From Lentzea albida (lineage in GTDB: Bacteria; Actinomycetota; Actinomycetes; Mycobacteriales; Pseudonocardiaceae): DNA of 64,000 bases. Of the stretch, positions 49,917 to 57,941 are shown one piece after another. Every line of letters starts with the position of its first letter. Positions within the stretch are counted from its first letter, which is position 1. The translations under genes and the position numbers were made by a program. The stretch spans positions 124,001-188,000 of the forward strand of contig NZ_FOFV01000016.1 in the NCBI RefSeq assembly GCF_900111005.1, given 5' to 3'. The notes under the pieces are model-generated. The model did not search any database. It was not told the DNA's origin and saw nothing but the letters and a program-made list of their open reading frames with translations.

Positions 49917-51629
49917 GTGGATACCGTCACCGGTGCGAGCTCACTGGTTCGAGCGCTCGAGGACGCCGGCTGCGAAGTGGTCTTCGGCATTCCCGGCGGG
50001 GCCATCCTGCCCGCGTACGACCCGCTGCTGGACTCGGCGAAGATCCGGCACGTGCTCGTGCGGCACGAACAGGGCGCGGGGCACGCCGCGTCGGGGTATG
50101 CGCAGGCGACGGGCAGGGTGGGGGTGTGCGTCGCGACGTCGGGGCCCGGCGCGACGAACCTCGTCACCCCGCTCGCCGACGCCTACATGGACTCCGTGCC
50201 GGTCGTGGCGATCACCGGGCAGGTCAACAGGTCGGTGATCGGCACGGACGCGTTCCAGGAAGCCGACATCCGCTCCATCTGCCTGCCGATCACCAAGCAC
50301 GCGTTCCAGGTGACCGAGCCGGAGGACATCCCGGCGGTGATCGCCGAGGCGTTCGCGCTCGCCGCGGGAGGCAGGCCGGGTCCGGTGCTCGTCGACATCC
50401 CCAAGGACGTCCTGAGCGCCACGACCACCTACACCCCGGCACTTCCCGTCCACACCCCGAAGGTGACGCCCGCGGCCAACGAGGTCCGCAGGGCGGCCAC
50501 CCTGATCACGTCCGCCAGCCGCCCGGTGTTCTACATCGGCGGCGGGGTGGTCCGCGCCGGCGCCGCCGCGGAACTGCGGACGCTCGCCGAACGCACCGGG
50601 ATCCCCGTCGTCACCACGCTGATGGCGCGCGGCGCGTTCCCCGACTCGCACCGCCAGCACCTCGGCATGCCGGGCATGCACGGCACGGTGCCCGCCGTCG
50701 CCGCGCTGCAGCAGTCCGACCTGCTGATCGCGCTCGGCACCCGCTTCGACGACCGCGTCACGGGCGTGCTCGACCTGTTCGCCCCCAACGCCGCGGTGAT
50801 CCACGCCGACATCGACCCCGCCGAGATCTCCAAGAACCGCAAGGCGGACGTCGCGATCGTCGGCGACTGCAAGGACGTCCTGGTCTCGCTGATCGCGGCC
50901 GTGCGCCAGGCCCCGGTGCTCACGTCGTGGTGGGCGTACCTCGACGGCCTGCGCGACCGCTTCCCGCTCGGCTACGACTGGCCCGCCGACGGGAAACTCG
51001 CGCCCCAGCACGTGATCGAGCGCATCGGCACGCTCGTCGGCCCCGAGGCGATCTACACCTCCGGCGTCGGCCAGCACCAGATGTGGGCCGCGCAGTACGT
51101 CGGCTACGAGCGGCCGGGGTCGTTCATCAACTCCGGCGGGCTCGGCACGATGGGCTTCGCCGTCCCCGCCGCGATGGGCGCGCAGTGCGGCGTGCCCGAC
51201 CGCGCGGTGTGGGCGATCGACGGCGACGGCTGCTTCCAGATGACGAACCAGGAGCTCGTCACCTGCGCGCTGGAGGGCATCCCGATCAAGGTCGCCGTCA
51301 TCAACAACGGCAACCTCGGCATGGTCCGCCAGTGGCAGACCCTGTTCTACCAAGGGCGTTACTCCAACACGGGCCTCTCCACGCACAAGCGCGTGCCCGA
51401 CTTCGTCGCCCTCGCCGAGGCGCTGGGCTGTGCGGGGTTGCGGTGCGAGGAGAAGTCCGAGGTGGACGACGTGATCCTGCGGGCCATGGAGATCCGGGAC
51501 CGGCCCGTGGTGATCGACTTCGTGGTCGGCGAGGACGCCCAGGTGTGGCCCATGGTGGCCGCGGGAACCGGCAACGACGAGATCATGACCGTGCGGGACT
51601 TCAAGCCCCTGTTCGACGAGGACCTGTGA
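49917..51629 (+). CDS. ilvB: Acetolactate synthase, large catalytic subunit
   Basis: 570 residues from GTG 49917, GGGGAGAG upstream. ThDP-, FAD- and Mg-dependent condensation of two pyruvates (or pyruvate plus 2-oxobutyrate). Catalytic Glu in LVRHEQGAGHAASGYA; FAD/middle domain GTRFDDRVTG; ThDP motif IDGDGCFQMTNQELVT...NNGN; the residues around AQVWPMVAAGTGNDEIM follow the canonical enzyme. It sits 29 bp behind the SARP gene, suggesting a cluster-linked copy. Alternatives: second ALS giving self-resistance or special precursor supply, or a YerE-like sugar-branching role; the sequence looks canonical ALS. Confidence 0.92.
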   Translation: MDTVTGASSLVRALEDAGCEVVFGIPGGAILPAYDPLLDSAKIRHVLVRHEQGAGHAASGYAQATGRVGVCVATSGPGATNLVTPLADAYMDSVPVVAITGQVNRSVIGTDAFQEADIRSICLPITKHAFQVTEPEDIPAVIAEAFALAAGGRPGPVLVDIPKDVLSATTTYTPALPVHTPKVTPAANEVRRAATLITSASRPVFYIGGGVVRAGAAAELRTLAERTGIPVVTTLMARGAFPDSHRQHLGMPGMHGTVPAVAALQQSDLLIALGTRFDDRVTGVLDLFAPNAAVIHADIDPAEISKNRKADVAIVGDCKDVLVSLIAAVRQAPVLTSWWAYLDGLRDRFPLGYDWPADGKLAPQHVIERIGTLVGPEAIYTSGVGQHQMWAAQYVGYERPGSFINSGGLGTMGFAVPAAMGAQCGVPDRAVWAIDGDGCFQMTNQELVTCALEGIPIKVAVINNGNLGMVRQWQTLFYQGRYSNTGLSTHKRVPDFVALAEALGCAGLRCEEKSEVDDVILRAMEIRDRPVVIDFVVGEDAQVWPMVAAGTGNDEIMTVRDFKPLFDEDL

Positions 51630-51895
51630 TGACCAGACATGTGTTGTCGATGGTGCTGCACAACGTTCCCGGCGCACTGGCCAGGGTCGTGGTGCTGTTC
51701 TCCAGCCGCGGCGTCGACGTGGAGTCGCTGAGCCTCGATCCCACCGAGCGAGGCGACGTGTCCAGGATGGACGTGGTGGTGGGCCTGCCGGCCGGACGTT
51801 CTCCCGACCAGTTGGTGAAGCAGCTTTCCCGGCTGGTCGACGTGAAGAGCGTCGTGGCGGTGGCCGACCAGGCACGGAACCAGATCGGCGCCTGA
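51629..51895 (+). CDS. ilvN: Acetolactate synthase small subunit, short (ACT only)
   Basis: 88 residues, starting TGATG with the ilvB stop. ACT regulatory domain: HVLSMVLHNVPGALARVVVLFSSRGVDVESLSLDPTERGDVSRMDVVV. Normal IlvN proteins have about 160-170 residues with a second C-terminal domain that is absent here; a terminator follows 10 bp after the stop, so the short form looks natural, not an edge artefact. Likely binds and modulates the large subunit but with altered feedback by valine. Confidence 0.85.
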   Translation: MTRHVLSMVLHNVPGALARVVVLFSSRGVDVESLSLDPTERGDVSRMDVVVGLPAGRSPDQLVKQLSRLVDVKSVVAVADQARNQIGA

Positions 51896-51905
51896 GAGGA
51901 AGAGT

Positions 51906-51935
51906 CCCGCCACCCCGAGCCTCCGGGGTGGCGGG
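51906..51935 (+). terminator. Terminator after ilvBN
   Basis: 12-bp arms (51906-51917, 51924-51935) with a 6-nt loop, 10 bp after the ilvN stop. Confidence 0.85.
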
Positions 51936-52031
51936 CCTCTTCGCGTCGCCGTGCGGGGGAGTGGCGGCGCGCGAGGAGAATGGCCGCGCTGCGGTAAGCG
52001 CACGGGCCTGTGCCAAGAGCCCCAGGCAAAG

Positions 52032-52066
52032 CAAGAGCCCGCTCTCACACCGAGAGCGGGCTCTTG
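52032..52066 (-). terminator. Terminator of the SRPBCC gene
   Basis: 15-bp perfect arms (52032-52046, 52052-52066) with loop ACACC, 14 bp downstream of the SRPBCC stop on the minus strand. Confidence 0.85.
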
Positions 52067-52080
52067 TCACGCGGGCGGGG

Positions 52081-52569
52081 TCACACCTTCGCGGGTGTGT
52101 GCTTCAGAACCGCCGTCGCGTACTTGGCGAGCGTGTCGCCGGGGCTCGGGCCGTTCAGGGCGCCGTAGATCTGGCCTGCCAGCGGCTGGCCGTGGCGGTC
52201 CAGGTCGGCGTGCGTCAGCGTCACCTTCGTGGTGTTCGGGCCGGCGGCCTCGAAGTCCACCTTGATGAACGACGCCTTGGTGTCCTCGTAGATCGGCTGC
52301 CAGCCGGGGCCGACGCGCCAGGTCATGACGAGGCGGTTCGGCGGGTCCCACTCGGTGATCGTGCCCCAGGCGATCTCCTCGCCGTCGGCACCGGTCTCGT
52401 AGTAGCGGCCGCCCACGACGGGCTCGATGGTGATGGAGCGACGGTCCTGCACGAACACGTGCTTCTCCGGCCACCAGTCGAGCGGGTGCTCCGCGAAGAT
52501 CGCGAACGCCTGCTCGATCGAGCACTCGACCGTGACGGACTTGGCGACATCGGGAGTTGCCTCCGACAT
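52081..52569 (-). CDS. SRPBCC / AHSA1-like domain protein
   Basis: 162 residues from ATG 52569 (GGAGGGCTC before it). VAKSVTVECSIEQAFAIFAEHPLDWWPEKHVFVQ...ITIEPVVGGRYYETGADGEEIAWGTITEWDPPNRLVMTWRVGPGWQP...TKVTLTHADLDRHG is the AHSA1/START-related hydrophobic-pocket fold. In aromatic polyketide clusters SRPBCC proteins act as cyclases or ligand carriers; this one resembles the general AHSA1 type more than TcmN-type cyclases, so an enzymatic role is not proven. Divergent from the SnoaL-like gene; the shared promoter has CTCGAAC. Confidence 0.82.
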   Translation of the reverse strand: MSEATPDVAKSVTVECSIEQAFAIFAEHPLDWWPEKHVFVQDRRSITIEPVVGGRYYETGADGEEIAWGTITEWDPPNRLVMTWRVGPGWQPIYEDTKASFIKVDFEAAGPNTTKVTLTHADLDRHGQPLAGQIYGALNGPSPGDTLAKYATAVLKHTPAKV

Positions 52570-52721
52570 GAGCCCTCCAGGTGTGATGGACAAATCGGAC
52601 CCAGCTTCCGCGAAACCACTGCACGCCAACTAGAAGCGGCCTCGAACGAGAAGTCCTCCACCGGGCTTCCACCGCCCGTGTGGATCGTCGATAGCACAGA
52701 TCACAGGAGGAGGGAGTCGTA

Positions 52722-53183
52722 GTGTCCCCAGTCAGCGTGACCACCTACATCGAGGTGAAGACCTTCTACGCGCTGCAGATGCGGCTGCTCGATGCACTCG
52801 ACATCGAGGGGTACGCGGCGACCTTCACCGTCGACGGCATCACCGACCACGCCCACCGCGGCGAGAAGGTCGTGGGCAGGGCGCAGCTCATCGCGGGCGC
52901 CAACGCCGCGTTGCCGCGCTACGCCAACGGTGCCGTGCGGCACTGGAACGACCACTACCTGATGGAAGAGGTCGACGAGAACACGATCAACGTCTCGTAC
53001 TGCTCGCTGGTCACCAGGACCGACAAGGCGGGAACCGTGACGTTCGAGCCGACGTTCTTCATCGAGGACGTGCTCGTGCGCGTCGACGGCGGGCTGCAGG
53101 CCAAGTCCCGCACGATCCACCGCGACGAGCCCTCTCCGGTCGCCATCGCGGCAGCGGCGGCGGCCCAGAAGGGAGCCGCATGA
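52722..53183 (+). CDS. SnoaL-like (NTF2-fold) protein
   Basis: 153 residues from GTG 52722 with GGAGGAGGGAG upstream. VTTYIEVKTFYALQMRLLDALDIEGYAATFTVDGITDHAHRGEKVVGRAQLIAGANAALPRYANGAVRHWNDHY matches NTF2-like proteins of the SnoaL_4 / ring-hydroxylating-beta type. In polyketide and sugar clusters such proteins act as cyclases, hydroxylases or epimerase-like helpers. Overlaps the next gene by 4 nt (ATGA), so translation is coupled with the flavoprotein; the two may work together. Confidence 0.82.
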   Translation: MSPVSVTTYIEVKTFYALQMRLLDALDIEGYAATFTVDGITDHAHRGEKVVGRAQLIAGANAALPRYANGAVRHWNDHYLMEEVDENTINVSYCSLVTRTDKAGTVTFEPTFFIEDVLVRVDGGLQAKSRTIHRDEPSPVAIAAAAAAQKGAA

Positions 53184-54271
53184 GCGACACCGGTCTCGTC
53201 CCGGTCGCGGAGAAGGTGGGCGCGCTCGCCGCCGAGCACGCCCAGGAAGCCGACCGGACGCGCAAGCTCGCGCCCGAGGTCGTCGAAGCCGTGCGGGAAG
53301 CCGGTTTCGCCCGGCACTTCGTCGCGAAGTCCCACGGCGGCAACGAAGGCGGGTTCGCGGAGCTCACGCAGGCCGTCATGGCGGTCGGCGAGGGCTGTGC
53401 CTCGACGGCGTGGTGCGCCTCGCTCACCGCGCTGTCGGCCCGGTACGCCACGCACCTGCCGCAGCTCGGCCACGACGAGCTGTGGGGCTCCGGCGCGGAC
53501 ACGTTCGTCGTGACCGCGCAGCCGCCGCTCGGCAAGGCGACGACGGCATCGGGCGGCCACCGGCTGAGCGGCCGCTGGGCCTACGTCAGCGGTGTCGACT
53601 TCGCCGACTGGGCGCTGGTCTGCGGCATGGTCGCCACCGGCGGTGAGCCCGAGGCGCGGTTCTTCGCACTGCCGCGCAGGGACTTCACGGTCGTCGAGGG
53701 CTGGGACAACGCGGGCATGCGCGCCACCAGCAGCCACAACGTGATCGTCGACGACGTCTTCGTGCCGGAGCACCTGTCGTTCCTGCGCGCCGACTTCATC
53801 TCCGGCAAGAACTCCACCAGCGACCTGCCGGCGCACAACGTGCCGTTCCAGGCGGTCGGTGGCCTCACGTTCGTCGGACCGGCGGTCGGCGCGGCGTACG
53901 GGGCGCTCACCGCGGCCATCAACGCGATGAGCGGCAAGAAGGTGAACACCACGCAGGGCGTCGACCTCTGCCGGGCGTCCGCGCAGATCGACTCCGCGCG
54001 GTTCCTGGTGGAGCAGAACGCCCAGGTGCTCGACGAGCGCACGTTCACGCCGAGGCTGATGGCGCGCTGCGAGCGCAACGCCGCCTTCACCGCGGAGAGC
54101 CTCGTCGACGCGGTCGGCACCCTCGTCAGGGCCGCCGGCACCAGCGGTTTCAGCGAGAACTCGCCGTTGCAACGGTTCTGGCGGGACATCGTCAGCGCGT
54201 CCAGTCACGTCGCGCTGCGGTACGAAACGGCGGTGGCACGGACATGGCCAGCGGCTTTGACCGGCGAGTGA
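53180..54271 (+). CDS. Acyl-CoA dehydrogenase-fold flavin-dependent monooxygenase
   Basis: 363 residues. N-terminal helical domain (LAAEHAQEADRTRKLAPEVVEAVREAGFARHFVAKSHGG), AWCASLTALSARYATHLPQ, beta domain GGHRLSGRWAYVSGVDFADWALVCGMV and C-terminal helical bundle: the DszC/HpaH-like group of the ACAD superfamily that uses free reduced flavin and O2. Such enzymes hydroxylate aromatic polyketides; nitrososynthases of amino-sugars have the same fold and are the alternative, as sugar genes follow. Coupled to the SnoaL-like gene in front and overlapping the 3-ketoreductase by 28 nt. Confidence 0.85.
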   Translation: MSDTGLVPVAEKVGALAAEHAQEADRTRKLAPEVVEAVREAGFARHFVAKSHGGNEGGFAELTQAVMAVGEGCASTAWCASLTALSARYATHLPQLGHDELWGSGADTFVVTAQPPLGKATTASGGHRLSGRWAYVSGVDFADWALVCGMVATGGEPEARFFALPRRDFTVVEGWDNAGMRATSSHNVIVDDVFVPEHLSFLRADFISGKNSTSDLPAHNVPFQAVGGLTFVGPAVGAAYGALTAAINAMSGKKVNTTQGVDLCRASAQIDSARFLVEQNAQVLDERTFTPRLMARCERNAAFTAESLVDAVGTLVRAAGTSGFSENSPLQRFWRDIVSASSHVALRYETAVARTWPAALTGE

Positions 54272-55200
54272 GGCTCGGCGTCGTCGGCTGTGCCGACATC
54301 GCCCGGCGCAGGATGCTGCCCGCGTTCGCCGGAGTGTCCGAAGTGGACATCGTGGCGGTCGCGAGCAGGGACTCCGAGAAGGCGGGCAAGCTCGCGGCCG
54401 ACTACGGCTGCGAGGCGGTGACCGGGTACGAGAAGCTGCTCGGGATGGACCTCGACGCGGTGTACGTGCCGTTGCCCGCGGCGCACCACGCGGTGTGGAT
54501 CGAACGCGCGCTGCGGACCGGGAAGCACGTGCTGGCCGAGAAACCGGTCACGCCGTCGCTGGAGGAGACCGCCGACCTCGTGGCGCAGGCCAGGGAGTGC
54601 GGGCTCGTGCTGCGGGAGAACTTCCTGTTCCCGTTCCACTCCCAGCACCACGAGGTGCGCCGGCTCGTCGTCGGGGGAGCGGTCGGCGAGGTGCGGTCGT
54701 TCGAGGCGGCGTTCACGATCCCGCCGCGGCCGTCCGGCGACATCAGGTACCGCAAGGACCTGGCCGGAGGCGCGTTGCTGGACGTCGGCGTCTACCCGCT
54801 CAAGGCGGCGATGCTGATGCTCGGCCCCGGTCTGCGGGTGCTCGGCGCGAGCCTCAAGGTCGACAGCACCTACGGCGTGGACGTGTCGGGTTCGGTGCTG
54901 CTGGGCGCTCCCGGTGGCGTCACGGCCCACCTCACGTTCGGCATGGAGCACACCTACCGGGCGAACTACACCGTGTGGGGCAGCGAAAGCCACATCACCG
55001 TGGACCGCGCCTACGCCCCGCCGGTCGACCTCACGCCGATCGTGTCGCTCGGGGGTGAGGAGGTCGTGCTCGAACCGGACGACCAGTACACCAACGCGGC
55101 GCGCAGCTTCGTGTCGGCGGTCCGGACCGGCGGTCCCACCTCCGGTGAGTCGGTCGAGCTGGCCCGGCTCGTGGACGAGGTCAGGGAAGCGGCGAGGTAG
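54244..55200 (+). CDS. NDP-hexose 3-ketoreductase (Gfo/Idh/MocA family)
   Basis: 318 residues from ATG 54244 (GTG 54268, in the stop overlap, would also fit). Rossmann start LGVVGCADIARRRMLPAF, family motif AVYVPLPAAHHAVWIERALRTGKHVLAEKPVT with the EKP lysine, ENFLFPFHSQHHEVRRLV and SGDIRYRKDLAGGALLDVGVYPLKAA, the pattern of sugar 3-ketoreductases in deoxysugar pathways (OleW/SpnN/KijD10 type). With the 2,3-dehydratase at 63015 it converts NDP-4-keto-6-deoxyglucose to a 2,6-dideoxy-4-ketosugar. Stereochemistry cannot be read. Followed by a terminator. Confidence 0.9.
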   Translation: MASGFDRRVRLGVVGCADIARRRMLPAFAGVSEVDIVAVASRDSEKAGKLAADYGCEAVTGYEKLLGMDLDAVYVPLPAAHHAVWIERALRTGKHVLAEKPVTPSLEETADLVAQARECGLVLRENFLFPFHSQHHEVRRLVVGGAVGEVRSFEAAFTIPPRPSGDIRYRKDLAGGALLDVGVYPLKAAMLMLGPGLRVLGASLKVDSTYGVDVSGSVLLGAPGGVTAHLTFGMEHTYRANYTVWGSESHITVDRAYAPPVDLTPIVSLGGEEVVLEPDDQYTNAARSFVSAVRTGGPTSGESVELARLVDEVREAAR

Positions 55201-55213
55201 ACGAGCGAACGAA

Positions 55214-55241
55214 GAAGGGGCCCGGTGATCCGGGCCCCTTC
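55214..55241. terminator. Shared terminator 3-ketoreductase / S33-like gene
   Basis: 12-bp perfect arms (55214-55225, 55230-55241) with a TGAT loop, between convergent genes; GAAGGGGCCC stem like others in this window. Confidence 0.85.
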
Positions 55242-55250
55242 TCCTGCGTC

Positions 55251-56669
55251 TCACGCATCCGCGGGGATGTCCGGCCGTGGGGTCGAACCCGGCACGGTGA
55301 CGACCTTCTCCGGCAGCACACCGTCGACGAGGTACGCGTTGACGATGGCGTCGAGAGCGGAGTTGCCGACGAACGCGTACACCTCGTGGTCACCGGAGTC
55401 CTCGATGACGACCAGGTGGTGGCCGAGGCGCTCGGCCATCGCGACACCGCCCTCGTAGCGGTCGTACTGGTCGCCGTCGGCCTGCACGCACAGCCCGACC
55501 GGGTAGCCGACCCGCTTGAGGTACGTCGGCTCCTCCAGGTTCTCGAACGTGCGGAACGCGCCGACCCACGGCTGGGCGCGCAGCACGCCGAAGCCGTACG
55601 GGTGGTGCTCGCGGTGGTGGCGCATGTCGTTGAAGTAGACCTCGAGGTCCGAGGGCCACTCCGTCTCCATCGTGATCGCCTCCAGCACCCCGATCCGGAG
55701 CTCACCGGTGGTGTCCTGCGGGCGCCACGTGCCGTTGCCGGCGATCAGCTGCTGCGCGGTGGCCACGTCCTCTGCCTTGCGCAGGTCGCCGACCAGGTAG
55801 CCGAGCGAGTCCCACTGCGCGCGGTCCGTGGCGCGCGTGCCGACGGCGCCGTCGAACAGCGTGCGCAGGTGGATCGCGCCGAACTCCTCCAGCGCGGAGA
55901 CCACTTCCTCGACGCTCTCCAGCACCGCGGCGGCGGACGTGCCGAGTCCGAAGTGGACGTTGCGCTCGGCGGTCCACTGCGCCCACTTCTGCACGTTGCG
56001 GTAGACGCCCTCGGCCTGCGTGACGAACTGCTCGCGCCAGGTCCAGTTCGGGTTCACGCACGAGTCGAGGACGCTGCGGTCGAGGCGCGAGGGGAACATC
56101 GACCCGTAGACCGCGCCGACCAGCGTGCCGTACGCGTACCCGACGAAGCTGATCCGCTCTTCACCCAGCACACCGCGGATGACGTCCATGTCCCGCGAGA
56201 TGTTGCGCGTGGTGATGTGCGGGCGCAGGTCCCCGCCCGCCCGCGCGCACGCCAGCTCGCGCTCGCGCATGTCGATCGCGATCTGCTCGAACAACGAGTC
56301 CGGCGGCCGCGAGTCGAACGGCGCCACCGGCACCGCGACCTCGCTGTAGAGCTTGGTGGACTCGCCGATGCCGCGCGGGTCGAACCCGATCAGGTCGTAG
56401 GCCTCGCGCACCTCCGCCGGGAACTGCAGCGGCAGCTTGAGGCCCTCGCCGTTGTCGCCGCCCGGGCCGCCGTTGACCGAGAGCAGCACACCGCGGCGCT
56501 TGGCCGGGTTCGTCGCGCGCAGGCGGGAGACGGCGATGGTGAGCTGGACGCCCTGGGGGTCGTTGTAGTCGCGCGGCACCGAGATCGTGGCGCGTTCGAG
56601 GCCGTCCTCCGCCGACGGCGCCGACCATTCCGGTCGCTGTTCGTAGAACTCGTGCAGTGCGTCGGGCAC
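55251..56669 (-). CDS. Alpha/beta hydrolase of the S33 TAP family with nucleophile Ser replaced by Ala
   Basis: 472 residues, no signal peptide. Family pattern is complete: NGGPGGDNGEG oxyanion loop, FDPRGIGEST, RNISRDMDVIRGVLGEERISFVGYAYG, C-terminal TAP-like part with ADGDQYDRY and EDSGDHEVYAF acid and His positions. But the nucleophile elbow reads GYAYG: Ala179 stands where the secreted relative at 12706 has Ser202. Codon GCG is unambiguous. Serine-dependent peptidase or esterase chemistry is thus excluded; a repurposed tailoring, cyclase-like or binding role within the polyketide cluster is inferred. Divergent from the ferredoxin operon. Confidence 0.88.
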   Translation of the reverse strand: MPDALHEFYEQRPEWSAPSAEDGLERATISVPRDYNDPQGVQLTIAVSRLRATNPAKRRGVLLSVNGGPGGDNGEGLKLPLQFPAEVREAYDLIGFDPRGIGESTKLYSEVAVPVAPFDSRPPDSLFEQIAIDMRERELACARAGGDLRPHITTRNISRDMDVIRGVLGEERISFVGYAYGTLVGAVYGSMFPSRLDRSVLDSCVNPNWTWREQFVTQAEGVYRNVQKWAQWTAERNVHFGLGTSAAAVLESVEEVVSALEEFGAIHLRTLFDGAVGTRATDRAQWDSLGYLVGDLRKAEDVATAQQLIAGNGTWRPQDTTGELRIGVLEAITMETEWPSDLEVYFNDMRHHREHHPYGFGVLRAQPWVGAFRTFENLEEPTYLKRVGYPVGLCVQADGDQYDRYEGGVAMAERLGHHLVVIEDSGDHEVYAFVGNSALDAIVNAYLVDGVLPEKVVTVPGSTPRPDIPADA

Positions 56670-56730
56670 GGTAAGACCTCCGCGTCGGTTGCGTCGGGTT
56701 GTGAGGGTCGCAAAGGGACCTAGAGGAGGT

Positions 56731-56746
56731 CTCGAACGCGTTCGAG
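56731..56746. promoter_or_regulatory. Candidate SARP operator, S33-like / ferredoxin promoters
   Basis: CTCGAACGCGTTCGAG, a perfect 16-bp palindrome that also places two TCGA heptamer-like units (TCGAACG, TCGAGGG) at a 10-bp pitch. In the divergent promoter region of genes 55251-56669 and 56828-57151. SARP binding inferred. Confidence 0.55.
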
Positions 56747-56827
56747 GGGAGTTCCAGGGGATCCCCAGACGTCATCGGCACTGTGACTTCCGTCCGGCGA
56801 GCCGATTTTCCGTGGGGAGACACCGCG

Positions 56828-57151
56828 ATGGCCAAGATCACCTATGTCCACCCGGACGGGACGTCGTCGGTCGTCGACGTCGAGCCGGGCAACTCGATCA
56901 TGCGGGGGGCCAAGCTCGCCGGCGTCGAGGGCATCCTCGCCCAGTGCGGCGGTGGCGCGACGTGCGGGACCTGCCACATCTACGTGGACAGGGACAACAC
57001 CAAGCCGTTGCCCGCCATGCACGACCTGGAGGACGGGCTGCTGTGCGTCACGGCGAGCCCCCGCCAGGACAACAGCCGGCTGAGCTGCCAGATCCCGGTC
57101 TCCGAGGAGCTGGACGGGCTCGTCGTGCACCTTCCCGAGAAGCAACTCTGA
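56828..57151 (+). CDS. [2Fe-2S] ferredoxin
   Basis: 107 residues from ATG 56828. Plant/putidaredoxin-type cluster ligands: AQCGGGATCGTCHIYV gives C-x5-C-x2-C, the fourth Cys is in RLSCQIPV. Carries electrons from the flavoprotein reductase at 57941 to oxygenases, most likely the P450 at 60391. Starts the operon ferredoxin-ketoreductase-reductase; 13 bp to the next gene. A dedicated [2Fe-2S] redox chain for a single pathway is typical of class I bacterial P450 systems. Confidence 0.94.
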   Translation: MAKITYVHPDGTSSVVDVEPGNSIMRGAKLAGVEGILAQCGGGATCGTCHIYVDRDNTKPLPAMHDLEDGLLCVTASPRQDNSRLSCQIPVSEELDGLVVHLPEKQL

Positions 57152-57164
57152 GGAGCGTTGAACC

Positions 57165-57941
57165 ATGACTCGACGGGTCGCCTTCGTCACGGGCGCAACC
57201 AGCGGAATCGGCCTCTCCGTCGCGGAGTCGCTCGGCGCGGCGGGCCACGCGGTGTTCGTCGTCGCCCGTGACGCGGAGAACGTCGCGTCCACGGTCAAGC
57301 AGTTGCGCGAGGACGGGTACGAGGCCGACGGCACGACCTGCGACGTGAAGTCCACGGAGGACATCCGCAGGGCCGTCGCCAAGGCCGTGGAGACGTTCGG
57401 CCGCATCGAGATCCTCGTCAACAACGCCGGTCGCGGCGGCGGCGGCGAGATCGCCACGCTCGACGAGGCCATCTGGACCGACGTCATCGACACCAACCTG
57501 CACAGCGTCTTCCGCGTCACCAAGGAAGTCCTGTCCACGGGCCGGATGAACCAGGGCGACTGGGGCCGCGTCATCAACATCGCGTCCACCGGCGGCAAGC
57601 AGGGCGTCATCTACGCCTCCCCGTACAGCGCGTCGAAGCACGGCGTCGTCGGCTTCACCAAGGCCGTCGGCCTGGAGCTCGCGAAGACCGGCATCACCGT
57701 CAACGCCGTGTGCCCCGGCTACGTCGAGACGCCGATGGCCGGCAAGGTCCGCCAGGGCTACGCCAACCACTGGGGCATCACCGAGGACGACGTCCTGGAG
57801 AAGTTCAACGCCAAGATCCCGCTCGGCCGCTACTCCACGCCCGAGGAGGTCGCCGGCCTGGTCACCTACCTGACCACGGAGACCGCGAACTCCATCACCG
57901 CGCAGGCGCTCAACGTCTGCGGTGGCCTGGGGAACTACTGA
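57165..57941 (+). CDS. Type II polyketide ketoreductase (ActIII-like SDR)
   Basis: 258 residues. TGATSGIGLSVAESLGAAGH Rossmann, NNAGRGGGG, Ser in NIASTGGKQGVIYA, Tyr/Lys in YSASKHGVVGFTKAVGLELAKTGITVNAVCPGYVETPMA, and the C-terminus ALNVCGGLGNY. The ending and the NNAGRGGGG / STGGKQGV blocks are hallmarks of C-9 ketoreductases of aromatic polyketide (type II PKS) pathways such as ActIII. NADPH-dependent reduction of the C-9 carbonyl of the poly-beta-ketone is expected. It identifies the cluster type. Stop overlaps the reductase start by one base (TGATG). Confidence 0.95.
   Translation: MTRRVAFVTGATSGIGLSVAESLGAAGHAVFVVARDAENVASTVKQLREDGYEADGTTCDVKSTEDIRRAVAKAVETFGRIEILVNNAGRGGGGEIATLDEAIWTDVIDTNLHSVFRVTKEVLSTGRMNQGDWGRVINIASTGGKQGVIYASPYSASKHGVVGFTKAVGLELAKTGITVNAVCPGYVETPMAGKVRQGYANHWGITEDDVLEKFNAKIPLGRYSTPEEVAGLVTYLTTETANSITAQALNVCGGLGNY

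Noticed and set aside
49941..52070. 709-residue minus frame over ilvBN
   Set aside because: Shadow of acetolactate synthase.
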